Positions 46,183-58,239 of a DNA stretch of 64,000 bases are shown here, one piece after another. The stretch's first letter is position 1; the number at the start of each line of letters is the position of its first letter. This DNA is from Bactrocera neohumeralis (taxonomy: Eukaryota; Arthropoda; Insecta; Diptera; Tephritidae), in the NCBI RefSeq assembly GCF_024586455.1, contig NC_065923.1, forward strand, positions 44,462,264-44,526,263, written 5' to 3'. Made by a program: the position numbers and the translations under genes. The notes under the pieces are model-generated. The model saw only the letters and a list, made by a program, of their open reading frames with translations. It was not told where the DNA came from and did not search any database.

Positions 46183-46787
46183 CGTCACTGTTGACAGTCA
46201 TAACTTGGAAGCTGTAAATAATTTCGTTTATCTTGGAACCAGCATCAAAACCAAAAACAATGCCAGCCTCGAAATCTAACGCAGGATATCTCTTGCCAAC
46301 TGGTGCTACTTCGGACTGAGTGGGCAATTAAGAAGTAAAGTCCTCTCTCGATGAACAAAAACCAAACTCTATAAGTCACTCATTATTCCCGTCCTGCTAT
46401 ATGGTGCAGAGGCATGGACGATGACAACATCTGATGAGTCGACCTTGCGATTTTTCGAGAGAAAAGTTCTACGAAAGATTTATGATCCTTTTGCGCCATG
46501 AGCTGTATGAGATATACGACGAATGGACGAAAACACTCCAGCTCTGAAAGTATTCGACGCAGTACCTGGCGGAGGAAGCAGAAGAATAGGTAGACCTCCA
46601 CTCCGTTGGAAGGACCAGGTGGAGAAGGACGTGGCTTCGCTTGGAGTCTCCAATTAGCGCCACCTTGCGAAAAGAAGAAACGACTGGCGCGCTGTTGTTA
46701 ACTCGTCTATAACCTATAATGGACAGCTCATTCTAGTTACGAACTCTCCAGTTTAAGGGATTACAAATTACTTCAAAGAAAAAATAA

Positions 46788-47880
46788 AAAAGTAAGGAAA
46801 GGCTAAGTGCGGTGCAAACGAACGTTTTATACTCTTGCAACTTTCAGGCACCAAAACAAGGGAAATACCTTAAAACGGAAAACGTCAACCTGAGAATCGA
46901 AACTCATGCAATTTTATATAGAATTATATTCTATATATAACTCATATACGGACAGACACATAAGGTTTGTTAGAAAAACAGAAACCATTATACATATGTA
47001 TGTAGTATATGAAAGTTAGGATAGTATCTACCAAAGTTTATCTATTTTTCCCAATACCACAAACTATTAACATGTCACATACTAAAACACTAATCATATA
47101 GAGTAAAGTCAGTGGGATATTCGAAAATCCTGATTTTAGTTATATGGGGGTAGATCAAGTTTTCGTTCAAATTAGTAACACATAAAGATACACTGTTGTG
47201 AGTTAAACACGCTAGCTCATTTTCATTGAGATAACTCTCATATTGGCCGATATATGCGGTACAAAGTCACCCGGAAGCTCGATTATCTTTATGTTAGATA
47301 TATGGGGACGAATTATTGGTCTTATTCAACCCATTTTTGACATACAGACATTCAGTTGTCAAAGAAGTACTATGTCTGAATTTCAATTGTCATTGAACGA
47401 TATTTTCTGACAAAAGTCAACTATAGGTACCGGGGTCTAAATATGCTATATAGAAAGTAGGCGTAGTTGTTGTCCGATTTCACTAATTTACGCAACGGGA
47501 GATAAGGATATGTAACAAATGCCAAAGTTTGTCGAAATCGGTTGGTCGGGACCCGAGATATAGAATTTCACCTAAAAGTGTGCGGTGCCATAAAGCTTTT
47601 CTCGAGTTGATTTTATATCCGCTATCAGCCAACATGTAAGTTGTGACAATGTAAATGAAGGAATGTGTTTTACTAGTAGTAATGCATCTTTCTGCCTGAA
47701 TTTGATAAAATTGGGAAAAACATTACCTATTCCCCATATAATTAATATTAGGATTTTCCAACATCCGGCTGACTTTACTCCATATGATTGGTGATGGTAC
47801 GTGAGATACTTTTATAATTCTCAGTGAACATTTCATTAGCATGTCAAAATTATATAAAATCGATACAATCCTAACTCCGA
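46788..47880 (+). mobile_element. Long GTCY-related repeat, family B
   Basis: Starts AGTAAGGAAAGGCTAAGTGC, then CGAACGTTTTATACTCTTGC and CAAGGGAAATACC as in family C. From about 47040 it matches 43069-43500 in order (ACCACAAACTATTAACATG, TATATGGGG, TGTCTGAATTTC, CGATATTTTCTGACAAAAGT). No GTCY tract survives. Non-coding; right boundary uncertain. Confidence 0.6.
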
Positions 47881-47889
47881 TATACTACA

Positions 47890-47935
47890 TATTTTATATT
47901 TATATATATATATATATATACTTATATATACATAT
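47890..47935. repeat. (TA)n microsatellite
   Basis: An imperfect TA run with TATATATATATATATATATA at its centre, then CTTATATATACATATA. Confidence 0.9.
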
Positions 47936-48009
47936 AACAACAAAGTCTTGTGGTATTTTAATTTAATTTTTTTTTTTACTGAAATTGAAATGAATTTTTG
48001 ATGACTCAT

Positions 48010-48180
48010 GCCCAGCTATTGACCAATGCTACGGCTGCTACTATGCCGGTCTCTTTCGACAATTCAGCGATTTTATAGCAATTTTCGACGACAGGCCTTC
48101 CGGAGCGTGGCGTATCTTCGACCACTTCTACACCAGAACGAAAACGTTGAAACCATCGTTGGTTGTCATATATATATATG
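48010..48180 (-). pseudogene. Mariner transposase fragment, N-terminal
   Basis: Minus-strand residues NQRWFQRFRSGVEVVEDTPR then SGRPVVENCYKIAELSKE are the helix-turn-helix 'WFQRFRSG...D.PRSGRP' signature of mariner transposases. The lineage differs from the copy at 1287 (WFRRFRAGE...GGRP). Only about 55 codons remain; both sides are unrelated sequence, and the upstream side merges into a palindrome at 48160-48187. Confidence 0.8.
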
Positions 48181-48187
48181 ACAACCA
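48160..48187. repeat. Perfect 28-bp palindrome
   Basis: TGGTTGTCATATAT followed by its exact reverse complement ATATATGACAACCA. It lies between the mariner fragment and an inverted family D repeat. Confidence 0.92.
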
Positions 48188-48235
48188 TATACATTATTAT
48201 AAAGCTTGGATTCCGATTCTCTAGTTAAAAGCTGT

Positions 48236-48793
48236 CCGTCTGTCTGTCTGTCCGTCCGTCTGTCCGTCCGTCCGTCTCTATATATATACGAACTAGTCCC
48301 TCAGTTTTTAAGATATCGTTTTGAAATTTTGCAAACGTCATTTTCTCTTTAAAAAGCTGCTCATTTGTCGGAACTGCCGATATCGGACCACTATAACATA
48401 TAGTTGCCATACAAACTGAATGATCGGAATCAAGTTCTTGTATGGAAAACTTTCACATTTGACAAGATATATTCACGAAATTTGGTATAGATTATTTTCT
48501 AAAGCAACAATGTAATCTCCGAAGAAATTGTTTAGATCGGTTAACTATAGCATATAGCTGTCATACAAACTGAACGATCGGAAAAAAGTTCTTGTATGGA
48601 AAACTTTGCATTTGACAAGATTTATTCACGAAATTTGGTATAGGTTATTTTCTGAGGCAACAATGTAATCTCCGAAAAAATTGTTCAGATCGGATTACTA
48701 TAGCATATATCTAAACACATAGTTACTAAAACAAATGCACCTGTGAAGGGTATATTAGCTTCGGTGCAGCCGAAGTTAACGTTTTTTCTTGTT
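48236..48793 (-). mobile_element. GTCY-type repeat, family D, truncated at the tract
   Basis: Minus orientation: AACAAGAAAAAACG end at 48780-48793, CTTCGGCTGCACCGAAG hairpin, AATATACCCTTCACAGG, two tandem units with CATACAAGAACT, then the GGTCCGATATCGG block, GGGACTAGTTCGTATATATA, and a GTCY tract at 48236-48276. The sequence stops at the tract, so the CAACATACTGATCA end is missing. Confidence 0.82.
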
Positions 48794-50661
48794 ATAGACT
48801 TTGCTTACGACTACACAAGACTTAAAAAATTATATATAAAAGCTCTAGTAAACGGAATAAAATAAATTGAACCATGATAGCTTTTATTAATTTAAAGTAC
48901 AGAAATTACAGAAATGAACAAATTTAGGAAAATTGAGGTAATTAATTTATTTACTACAGGGGTGCTAAAAGAAATTTTATACATTCCGAGGTAATACTTT
49001 CATACTTTTTTGTTGCTTGTGATATTGTTAAAACAATTAAACAGTTAAACAGTTAAAAGGAAATAATTTTGTATCAGCAAGAAATTACAACGAGCTAGAA
49101 CGAAGCAACAAATTAATCTACCAGAAAAAGCTGAAATTTGGTGGAAAGAATCGCAGCATAATACATAAAAAGATTATGCTCGAACCAATTAAGCATGTGG
49201 TCCCTGTACAATGAAGAATTACTATATTTTTATGTTTTACACGTTTTTATAGAAGATTTTTTAGCTGCCGACTAATTAATTAAATTTGTGAGTAATTGTT
49301 ATTTACGCTTGTGTACGCTGGCATTTTATATATTTCAAACCAACGTGTAACAAACGCATCCTTACTTACATATATATTTGAGAAAAATCTCGAGGTGTCT
49401 AGAAGCGTTCACTTACAATATATTAAAATTTTATTTGAAGTCAGTATATCAAGTAGTTGTCTTATAAGCACTCAAGCTTATAAGGACTGTACGCGATGTA
49501 AAGAAGCGCTAAAGAAATTAGAGGTTATTATATAGTAAAGATTGTAGTGAATATATCCGTTCCACCAATAAATTAACATCCACTGCGATCCATTAAATGA
49601 TACCATGAATTCTTATTTGCAGTCATATACACCATATACCTATGAAGTACCTATAACTAAATACACACGTACACATATGCATACGTCAAAAAAGATTTCT
49701 GACTAAAGACAAATGCCTGTATTCAAAAGATTACCTATGTATATGAAAGATTCACAGAAAACATCAACGAAATTTGCTCATGAATACAATTTAACTACGG
49801 CTGCAACGAAATAACTAATTCTTGTAGATTGCCGCGAAAAGTATAAAAATATTAATGACCAATGGCGATTTATTTAATATTAACAATAAGCAACATTTCA
49901 TAAAAGTATTCATAAGTGACCAAGGAGCGAAGTATACACGCTTTTGCAAGTTTTTATTTTGCTTGATGGATTGTATAGACACATAATAAAATTATCTCCA
50001 AATAGTAAATAATAAAAAGTAAATCATCACGTACTACAAAATTCGATAAATATATGATCGATTTAAACAATTACAGACTTTATTTGTTAGATTATCATAA
50101 ACCATATTCTGTATACGCTTTTATTCATGTTGATTTATTTTAAATAAACGTGCATTACAAATAAAAAAACATGGCAATATAGGTGAATGTAATTGTTTCA
50201 AAAAGTACGTATGTAAGTATCATCTGCTTGTGAACAATTCATATTTGTATAGTATTTTTACATCTGATTTCTTTCTTTCTCCTATGCAAACAGAAAAGTT
50301 GTTATTTTGCTCCGTATGCTTTGCCATATCCCGTCCACCAAATGCTTTCTTCCTGCTATTAAGCTTGTTTGCATAATCTGAAAATCTCAAAATTTGCATC
50401 TTCGTTTTCTTTCTATTTTAAATGTTCTGCTGTTTTACAACTAAGGGGAACGCTGATAATCTTAATCTTTCATCTTACGGGCTTTACTATATTTTTATGA
50501 AAATTTTTATAAATTAAATATATTATATACATATTTATATGTTGATACTCATATGAACGAGGCATTTCCTTTGCGATATTATGTTACTGACCTGGTGGAG
50601 GTTTTCAGAAAATCATGTTATATTTCATTTCAAATTTGTGTAGGCAAAAAACTTATTTGGA
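48794..50661. other. No recognisable gene or element
   Basis: AT-rich sequence with short open frames; no domain recognised. Confidence 0.5.
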
Positions 50662-50825
50662 AACAAGTGAGGAAGGGCTAAGTTCGGATGCAACTGAACA
50701 TAATGTACTCTTACGACTTACAAGAATCAAAGCCAGGGAAATACTTTATGGTGGAAAACGTCAAAATAAGGATCGAAATGCAAGTAATTTTATATAGATA
50801 TAAAACTGTACTTTTGGTGGATCTT
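50662..50825 (+). repeat. Family C repeat, terminal part
   Basis: AACAAGTGAGGAAGGGCTAA, a GTTCGG-ATGCAA-CTGAAC hairpin, GTACTCTTACGACTTACAAG, CAAAGCCAGGGAAATAC and GGTGGAAAACGTC. Similar to 46788 onwards and the inverted 4405-4479. Confidence 0.65.
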
Positions 50826-51170
50826 ACCCATCAGCTGTTCACTGATTACTTCATTGTACATCAGACTTACGACTGTCATGCGCATTTGCTTTTTGGCAAA
50901 AGAAGTATATTGACATGGATGTTCTTGCTTTCGTTGACCAATTATCTGCCAGAATTTTGTATCTCCTTGCCAGTGTTATGCAATTAAATATTTTGATTGT
51001 GGCATCATATGGATGAATATTTAAGTATTATATTATAGTATCCAGTCAAGAATTTAAAACATGGAGTTCTTTAAATTTTTTAAGGACTTCGGAATACTCG
51101 TACATATTTGCTTAACAATTTATAGGACAGGATATATGAAATTAAACATAAATATATTCTGAAACATTTC
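50826..51170. other. No recognisable feature
   Basis: AT-rich spacer. Confidence 0.45.
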
Positions 51171-51472
51171 CCAAAAAGGTGCAAAATGTGGACAAAATGT
51201 GATAACAACCCCTCTTAGAGCTCACATACTTTGGATAATGTTATTTCATTTAGTTTGACATTGACATTGAGTTAAATCGATCTAGATCATTAATGAAAGC
51301 CTTTGTTGCAAGGTAACAGGATACCAAAGAGGGGGCACACAATTTCATCCACAAGCGAGTGTTGATGTATTACACAAACGATTTATCCTAACGAAATTCA
51401 CAAATAATTTGAACCATTAAGGTATAATATCATCTATTCTGCTCTACCCAATTTCGTTTTTCCTTACTTGTT
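51171..51472 (-). repeat. Decayed GTCY-family end
   Basis: Ends CTACCCAATTTCGTTTTTCC then TTACTTGTT, the family A/C terminus on the minus strand. To its left only patches (TGTGATAACAACCCCTC) look family-like. Confidence 0.4.
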
Positions 51473-51538
51473 AATTACATTTTTTAATGCATGATACCAG
51501 CACTCTGAGCTGGCAGCTGGTCTCACTGTTAGTACTTT

Positions 51539-52045
51539 ATTATACTCTCGCAACAAAGTTGCTAAGGAGAGTATTATAGTTTTGTTCACATAACGGTTGT
51601 TTGTAAGTCCTAAAACTAAAAGAGTCAGATATAGGGTTATACATACCAAAGTGATCAGGGTGACGAGTAGAGTTGAAATCCGGATGTCTGTCTGTCCGTC
51701 CGTCCGTCTGTCCGTCCATATCTCAGGAACTATTAGACCGATTTCAATGAAATTCTGTATATAATATTTTCTTAACACCCTAATGACATGTACGAAATAT
51801 GGGTGAAATCGGTTCACAACCACGCCTTCTTCCAAAATAACGCTATTTTGGATTCCATCTGATGCCTTCTCTGTGTAATATATACATTAGGAAATGAAAA
51901 TACAATTCAATACTCAAAGTACACAAATTGATCTAATCTAATTAATTTTACAGCAAAATAAAAAAAATATGTAAATTATTATCACTTTATCATGCGAGAG
52001 TATAAAATGTTCGGTGACACCCGAACTTAGCCTTCCTTACTTGTT
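51539..52045 (-). mobile_element. Family A repeat with an internal deletion at the GTCY tract
   Basis: Both ends are present: TTATACTCTCGCAACAAAGT with the nested hairpin at the left and GTTCGGTGACACCCGAAC then TTAGCC...CTTGTT at the right. It agrees closely with 4588-5659 on either side, but after GTCCGTCCGTCTGTCCGTCC (to 51716) it goes straight to ATATCTCAGGAACTATTAGA, omitting the middle (about 4770-5330 of the longer copy). At 507 bp it is about half the full length. Confidence 0.85.
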
Positions 52046-52204
52046 TTTGTTTTTATTTCCTTTGCTATAATTTAAGCCATTGTAAATACGAAAATTAAAG
52101 AAATCCATTTTGCGTAACTGAAGTCTTGAGTAGAAGGAAGTAACATTTCGCTTTATGAAATTATAGGTAATTTAAAGCCCCATAATATTTTCAACGCGTA
52201 TTTC

Positions 52205-52395
52205 AATTACCCTCCGAGGGAAGCAGTAGATGAGGAAGACATACACTACGTTGGAAAACCAGGTGGAGAAAGACTTGGTTTCGTTTGGAATCTCCAATTG
52301 GCGACACATTGCAAAAATAAGTAATGACTGGTGCGCTGTTATTAACTCCGCTATAACCTCATAAGCAATGTCTACACCAGTAAAGAAGAAAAAAA
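52205..52395 (+). pseudogene. RTE-like 3'-end fragment
   Basis: GGAAGCAGTAGATGAGGAAG followed by ACGTTGGAAAACCAGGTGGA encodes a decayed Gly/Arg-rich W-x-DQVEKDL block, then TTTGGAATCTCCAATTGGCG and GTGCGCTGTTATTAACTC, as in 46590-46730. The purine-rich AAGAAGAAAAAAA end is at 52383-52395. It is only the last 190 bp of the family. Confidence 0.8.
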
Positions 52396-55300
52396 TTCAT
52401 GAATAGAGTTTACTTTATTCCCCAGCTAGCCAAATTTTTGCAATTCCCCTAATTAGTTGTCGGTAGCAAATTGAACCCTCTATTTGTAATTTGGGTTAAT
52501 CTTTTATGAATGCTTGATTTTCCCTACTAGTTATGTGTTTTTTAACATTTTGACGTCTTCAATTAAAAATTGTCTTTCATTAAAACCGTTGTTTCTTCAA
52601 ATAAATTTCTTTGTTGCAATTATAACCGACAAATACATAATTTTGTTTCAAACAACTGAAACTATAGTATGTTGACCATTAAATTAACTATTATTATTTA
52701 TTAGGTTGGAAGACACAATTTTTTTCAAAATTGTATGAAATTCATATTTCGTGCGTGGAAAGGAAATAATATGTTTAATTTTTTGCCGTTTGTTGTTAGA
52801 GTTTGTACGAAACTCGAGAAATGTGCTTATGCTAAAATAATGTTCAATCATTAAAAAATCGTTTGTATTCGGGTGCCACAACAAAATAAGTGAGTTACGA
52901 TTGGAAATCAGATACCTGAAAAAAAGCAGAGGTATCCCAAGATTCATAACTACTTGTTCTGAGAATGTTTCAGGATCCAAGCTTCAAAATGAAATAAGCC
53001 TTTTTAATATATGGACTTCACATTTCACGCATTATTATATACGCAGTTATCATTAAACCTCCTGGGGTATATTACTTATTCAAACAAACTGGATATACTC
53101 ACATCATCGTTTTTACTTGTGTTTATACTCGTATACTATAAAAAGTCATTTATTTATTTTGAAATAACTTTTTATTTTTGTTTAACTTGGAATTTTTATA
53201 AAATCCGTTTAACACCAATCGAATTATTGTAAAAATGTGTCAATTATTTTATTACTGTTACATTTTCGTCATTTCTCATTTGGAACTTTCCCAAATGTAG
53301 TATTTATGTATATGAAATGGGTGTAATATAAAATACGAAAATTAGCAATTCCCTCAATGTGGGAGAATATTGATACAATTAGTTAAAAATATTCTATTGG
53401 CCATATTGTTTGGGTACCAAATTGGATGACATTTGTCTGACATGATTATTGTCTGATATTCAAAACTTTGTTAAATAATAACGACGTCCAAATACGAAAT
53501 TTAATAGAGCGATAATATTTAGTTCAGCCTTTTATTTGAAGTAATTCGTCTGAATCACCAAAAACCCCAAATCGGCTTTTGTACTTAATTGCCATTGTAC
53601 GAATGGCAATTTGAATGGCTAACAATTGTAACTATGCTTCGACAATGACTTCCTTTGATATATTTATTTTTTGGTACACCAATACTAGCTTGTTTCTAAT
53701 AACTCTAAGTAGTGAAATTTATTTTGCTCGAAATTTATTTTCAACTAATTGTAGAATATATGACAAGATTAATACCCATTTATTTACCTCGATCATTCAC
53801 AATTTGTTGAAATTTAAAGTGGGTCAATTATCGATTATACCTTTCATAGAAACGATACATAAATGTTTGCAAGTGAAGGAGCCTTCATAATTGACTACTT
53901 GCAATTCCGTTTCAAAGTAAATTATTCATCAATACATATCAGCAAACAAAGAAATTATTATAAGCACCGCATTGATTGTTTATGCTCATTCACCACATAC
54001 GCAATTTCACATGTACATTTAGGAATAAAGAATATGTTTGTGCAGTCTTTGTATATAATTCATAGCTAGGAACACTACTGCTAATGCGGAAGGTGGCTTA
54101 CACATAGATCAAGTGCCCACGTAGACTAACAAATTTATTTGTAACCTCACATTTGTATGCTCTTTTAAACTGCTTAAACTGTTAGTTAAAAATTGCTGAA
54201 GTGATAGAAAAAATTATAAACTCAAATTACTTTCTGATAATAGCGAGTTTTTTAGGAGCGATAGTATTTTACTTTTTAAATTTTGAAAGTTGAATTGTGA
54301 GCTATCTTGCTTTTGCTGGCAAAAACTGTGTTTCGTGAGTAAAAATTCTATTTATTTTCTGTAGAACCAGCAAACCAATTGGTTAAAATTAATAATGTCT
54401 TACCCGATCATTACACACTACACGAGAAGATGCAAATTTGCATAATTTTTCAAGTGATACTACTGTGCTAATTCTCCTAAGACTTTTTCCAATCAGAACT
54501 TTCTCAAATTTTATTTATGGTCTATATTTATTTCTTATTTACCTTATCATATTTATTTCAATACTGCCAAGTCAGAAAATTAAGCTGAAGAACGCACAGC
54601 TAAAGGTTCAGTTCAGATGGAACGTAAGTAACCTCTTTGATTTCACTTTATTTTTTGCCGACATTTGACTTTTTCCATATTCACGCAACTGTATTTGATC
54701 TTTTTTCTAATAATCTAATACAGAAATTGCTGTTTCTTAAAAAGTTTTAAATAATATTTGTCCTGAAAACATTCCTTAAAAAATTATACGCATGAAGTTA
54801 TGCGTCCAAATCATGCAGTATACCATGGCGTATGAGCAACACAGAATATACGAATAACTTTTCTGTATACTAAGTCATTTGATATATATATAATTTTATA
54901 CTCAGTTAAAAAGTTTTATGAAAAAAACTCTTTAAAGCAATTGATCTAGTTGAGATCAGTTATGAAATTATCCCACCAGCCATTTAAGCTGAGTCTCACC
55001 CCAGCATACTCAAGTGGCAGAATGTCGCAACCACTAGCCTAGGGTTCAAACCAAGGTAATGTGGTAAGGTGGAACGAATTTTATAAGCAATATATGTATA
55101 AGCGTTAGCATTATGAGTTAATCAGCAAGAAAAAGCAGATAAAGAAATAACTTTAAAATAGGCTTAAAAACCTCAAAAAGAGTAAATATCAAAACAATGA
55201 TGATTGGATTAGCATTAGCAAATTTTAATTTGTATACATACATGAGCGTAAGAACATACCCACTAGGTATATAATAGTAATGGGTGTGTTTGAAAGTTTT

Positions 55301-55425
55301 AAAGTACGATAGCAAAGCTATTGCTTTGAGACCATTTCTGATGCGTGAAATGCTTTACAAATAGCCAAATATTTTTTTTTTTATATATTTATTTGTATGT
55401 AAGGGATTCCTCTTAGGGTATGTAA
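52396..55425. other. No recognisable gene or element
   Basis: About 3 kb of AT-rich sequence. A GGGTTCAAACC motif at about 55035 looks like a tRNA B box but there is no foldable tRNA around it. Confidence 0.5.
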
Positions 55426-55509
55426 AATTGCTTGGATTGCGATCCTTTAGTTCACGTTTTAAACCTTAAAGTATTCATTTGTACCCAACTAAGCCCCTCC
55501 TTACTTGTT
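55426..55509 (-). repeat. Decayed GTCY-family end
   Basis: CATTTGTACCCAACTAAGCC followed by CCTCCTTACTTGTT is a worn copy of the family A/C terminus in minus orientation. Confidence 0.45.
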
Positions 55510-55585
55510 TTTCATATTTTTTTTTAGTTGGACTCGAAGTACAAATAAATTCCTGTGTTCTAATTTTTTAAGTATGTATGCATGC

Positions 55586-57112
55586 AGACGATAAATTCAG
55601 CCTCCACGTGGAAACAATCCAAATGCGTTGAGGCTGATCGACTTCGCCAGGGCCCGAAATATAGTTATCTGTAGTGCTAGTTTCCAGCACAAGAAAATAC
55701 ATCAAACTATCTGTCTGTCTCCGGATCGAAAAGCCACCAACCAGATCGATAATATTGTGATAGACGGAACACACATCTCCAGTGTTCAAGAGGTACCTAT
55801 GCTCCGGGGTCCGACCATCGTCTCGGACCACTATCTTGTTGCAAATAAGATTCGCACCCGCCTCTGTGCAGCAGATGTCGAGAAGTTGCAATCACAACAG
55901 ACAGCAGAACGATTTTTTACTCGACTTGCACTCCTGTTCTCTGAGAGCACTCGTCAAAAACTCCGTATAAGGGAACTGTGGGACGGCATTTTCCATTAGT
56001 TTTCGGAAAATGCAAAAGAACAGCTGGTACGACGAGGAGTGCCGTGTCGCAGCGGAGAGAAAACAGGCGGCCTACCTCGCAACGTTACGATCGACCACAA
56101 CACGTGCGGGATGGGATAGATACCAATAGTTGAAGAGGGAAGAGAGACGCATTTGCAGACAGAAAAAGAAAGAGGCCGAAATGCGTGAGTATGAAGAGCT
56201 TGATAAGCTGGCCGACAGGGGTAATGCTTGAAAATTCTACGAAAAAATGCGGCGGCTTACACAAAGTTTCAAGACCGGAGCATACTCTTGTATAATCCCA
56301 AGTGGTGAACTAGACACCGATGCCCACAGCATACTAAAATTATGGAGGGAACACTTCTCCAAAATGCTGAATGGTAGTGAAAGAACAACTCCAGGAGAAG
56401 TCAAACCCGATTCCCCAATCGATGATGCTGGATCAGACGTTCCATTGCCCGACCAAGAAAAAGATAGCAATTACCGGTCTAAAGAACTCCAAAACGGCGG
56501 CGAAAAACTGATAAGGAGCATGCATCAGCTTCTTTGTAAAATATAGTCGGACGAAAGCATTAGAAACGATTAGAATGTAAGTGTGCTCTGCTCAATCCAC
56601 AAAAAGGGAGACCCCACAATCTGCGCCAACTACCGTGGTATAAGCCTCCTCAACATCGCGTATAAGATTCTATCGAGCGTATTGTGTGAAAGATTAAAGC
56701 CCACCGTCAACGAACTGATTGGACCCTATCAGTGTGACTGTAGACCTGGAAAATCAACAACCGACCAGATGTGAATATGCGCCAAGTCTTGGAAAAGCCC
56801 CGTGAAAAGAGAATCGACAAGCACTACCTCTTCGATGGAACGTTGAGCTGTGTGAATTATGTGACGACATTGACATAGTTCATAGCAAATTAAAAGACAG
56901 TAGCCGCTGGCTAGGTTATGTTGTCCGAATGGACGAAAACACTCCAGCTCTGAAAATATTCAAGGCTGTACCTGCCGGGAGAAGGACCAGTTGGAGAAGG
57001 ACATGGCTTTGCATGGAATCTCATATTGGTACCACGTAACGAATAGAAGAAATGACTGGTGCGCTATATTCGCGTAAGCAGTCTCTGCGACAGTAGAGGA
57101 GAAGAAAAATAA
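55586..57112 (+). pseudogene. RTE-like non-LTR retrotransposon, internally deleted
   Basis: Begins within the endonuclease (KFSLH, then ARNIVICSASFQHKKIHQ) and keeps the DQIDNIVIDG and SDHYLVANKIRTRL motifs, with the catalytic SDH intact (about 55827-55835). The linker has RKQAAYLATL, KKEAEMREYEELDKL and YEKMRRLTQSFKTGAYSC. RT starts at 56583 (SIHKKGDPTICANYRGISLL, CERLKPTVNELIGPYQC). Just past the DQM stop, at about 56836 (CTCTTCG), it jumps to VELCELCDDIDIV and ...RWLGYVVRMDENTPALK, leaving out about 1 kb that includes the RT active site. The 3' end is GAGGAGAAGAAAAA. Several frame changes. Clearly the same family as 61380-64000, with deletion at a different place. Confidence 0.9.
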
Positions 57113-57656
57113 TTAAATTAATTGTTTAAATGACACGTAAAAAAACGTCCTGTACGATTTCCACGATTGTGGCCGCAATTTTGGTCGAAAAGAAAAATTT
57201 CAAAAATATTGCTTATCTGTAAAAAAGTCGCTATTCCGCTATGGAAGCCTTTTTTGGTTTTTTAAAATTTGACAAAATGGTTTCGCATTTGGCCCTTTTT
57301 TTCGACCGTTTTTCGTGGAAAAAAATACGAAGAATTGAAAACAAAAATAAAAGCTTCCATAGCGCAATATCGATGGACGTTAAAAATGTTCTCTTCAAAT
57401 TAGGTGTCTTCAAAACCCTTTCTTAGAGAGTGGAAAACGTTTTCTAAAGCGCAAATCTGATAAAAACGCGTTTAAAAATTGGAGTCACTATGTTCCCCAC
57501 TCTGTTCCTTTTCTACAAGAAACGCTGTAGCGACCATAATAATTCGAATTTTGATTTCAAAATTTCAGAGAATGTTTATTATGGTATATACTATCCGATA
57601 ATGCAACAAGAACATCGATTTTTTTTTCGAAAATTTCACTCTGAAACAACCCCTTA
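57113..57656. mobile_element. Possible TTAA-type element with an internal hairpin
   Basis: Its right end reads CTGAAACAACCCCTTAAATC (about 57636-57658), like the TAACCCC-TTAA end at 33321-33331. Inside, CGCTATGGAAGC (57237-57248) is repeated inverted as GCTTCCATAGCG (about 57351-57362), so a hairpin with a loop of about 100 bp can form; this explains the mirror-image open frames on both strands. No left TTAA-GGGG end was found. Confidence 0.4.
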
Positions 57657-57658
57657 AA

Positions 57659-58239
57659 TCATTACTGTAGTTTATAAATAATAAGCGAATACAACGTTGC
57701 GGGTGTAAGAAATGCCTGTTGAAATAATGGACATTTCACATTAAATAAATTACTTTTTACATATCTCTAATTAGTATACCAGTTTTTCATGCTAAAGTAA
57801 ATAACCGATGCCATCTTAGCAGTTCGTAGGGTTTTAAAGCTACTAAAGAGAGTATCTTAATACATAATTGAAACCACTATAATGAAATCTATATGGTTTT
57901 TAATTAGCTCTAATATTCAACAAGTGCGTGATGCTTTTGGTTGAAAAAAATACAGTTAAAACATGACAAAATCCAAGCAAAATTTTTGAATGGCTTTCAA
58001 ATGAAATTGTTCGAGCTAGCAGGCACTCTAAATATACATATAAACTGGACGTTTATATTGTATTATTCACAAATATTTGCATATGAGAAAGCTCTGCGGA
58101 AATTGGGTGCCACACGGTTAATAATTTAAAGCAGTTTTTAAAGATGTTTAATAGTAATAAACCCCCAGTTTTTGCATCAATATGTAACAATAAACAAATA
58201 AAGCAAATAACATGAAACGTGTCTCCAACATTTTAATCT
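57659..58239. other. No recognisable feature
   Basis: AT-rich spacer. Confidence 0.5.

Larger units (their letters stand above)
45226..46730 (+). pseudogene. RTE-like non-LTR retrotransposon fragment, split by an insertion
   Basis: The left piece (45226-45464) covers the RT active site: CTGGCGTATGCTGATGAT encodes LAYADD, then IIGLNN; it ends at CACGTCACTGTTGACAG. The right piece (46183-46730) continues exactly there with SHNLEAVNNFVYLGTSI, NNASLEI, a stop, RRISLA, ...LLYGAEAWTMTTSDESTLRF, and the MDENTPALKVF tail with a W-KDQVEKDVASLGV block. The 718 bp between are foreign. The parent copy was 5'-truncated and has internal stops. Note that this fragment retains the catalytic YADD, which the longer copy at 61380-64000 lacks. 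Confidence 0.88.

Noticed and set aside
54990..55080. GGGTTCAAACC resembling a tRNA B box, with a possible A box upstream
   Set aside because: No acceptor stem or anticodon arm can be formed around it; a chance match or a much decayed tRNA-derived SINE.
57231..57426. Mirror-image open frames of 60-61 codons on the two strands
   Set aside because: Explained by the inverted repeat CGCTATGGAAGC/GCTTCCATAGCG around this segment, not by coding.
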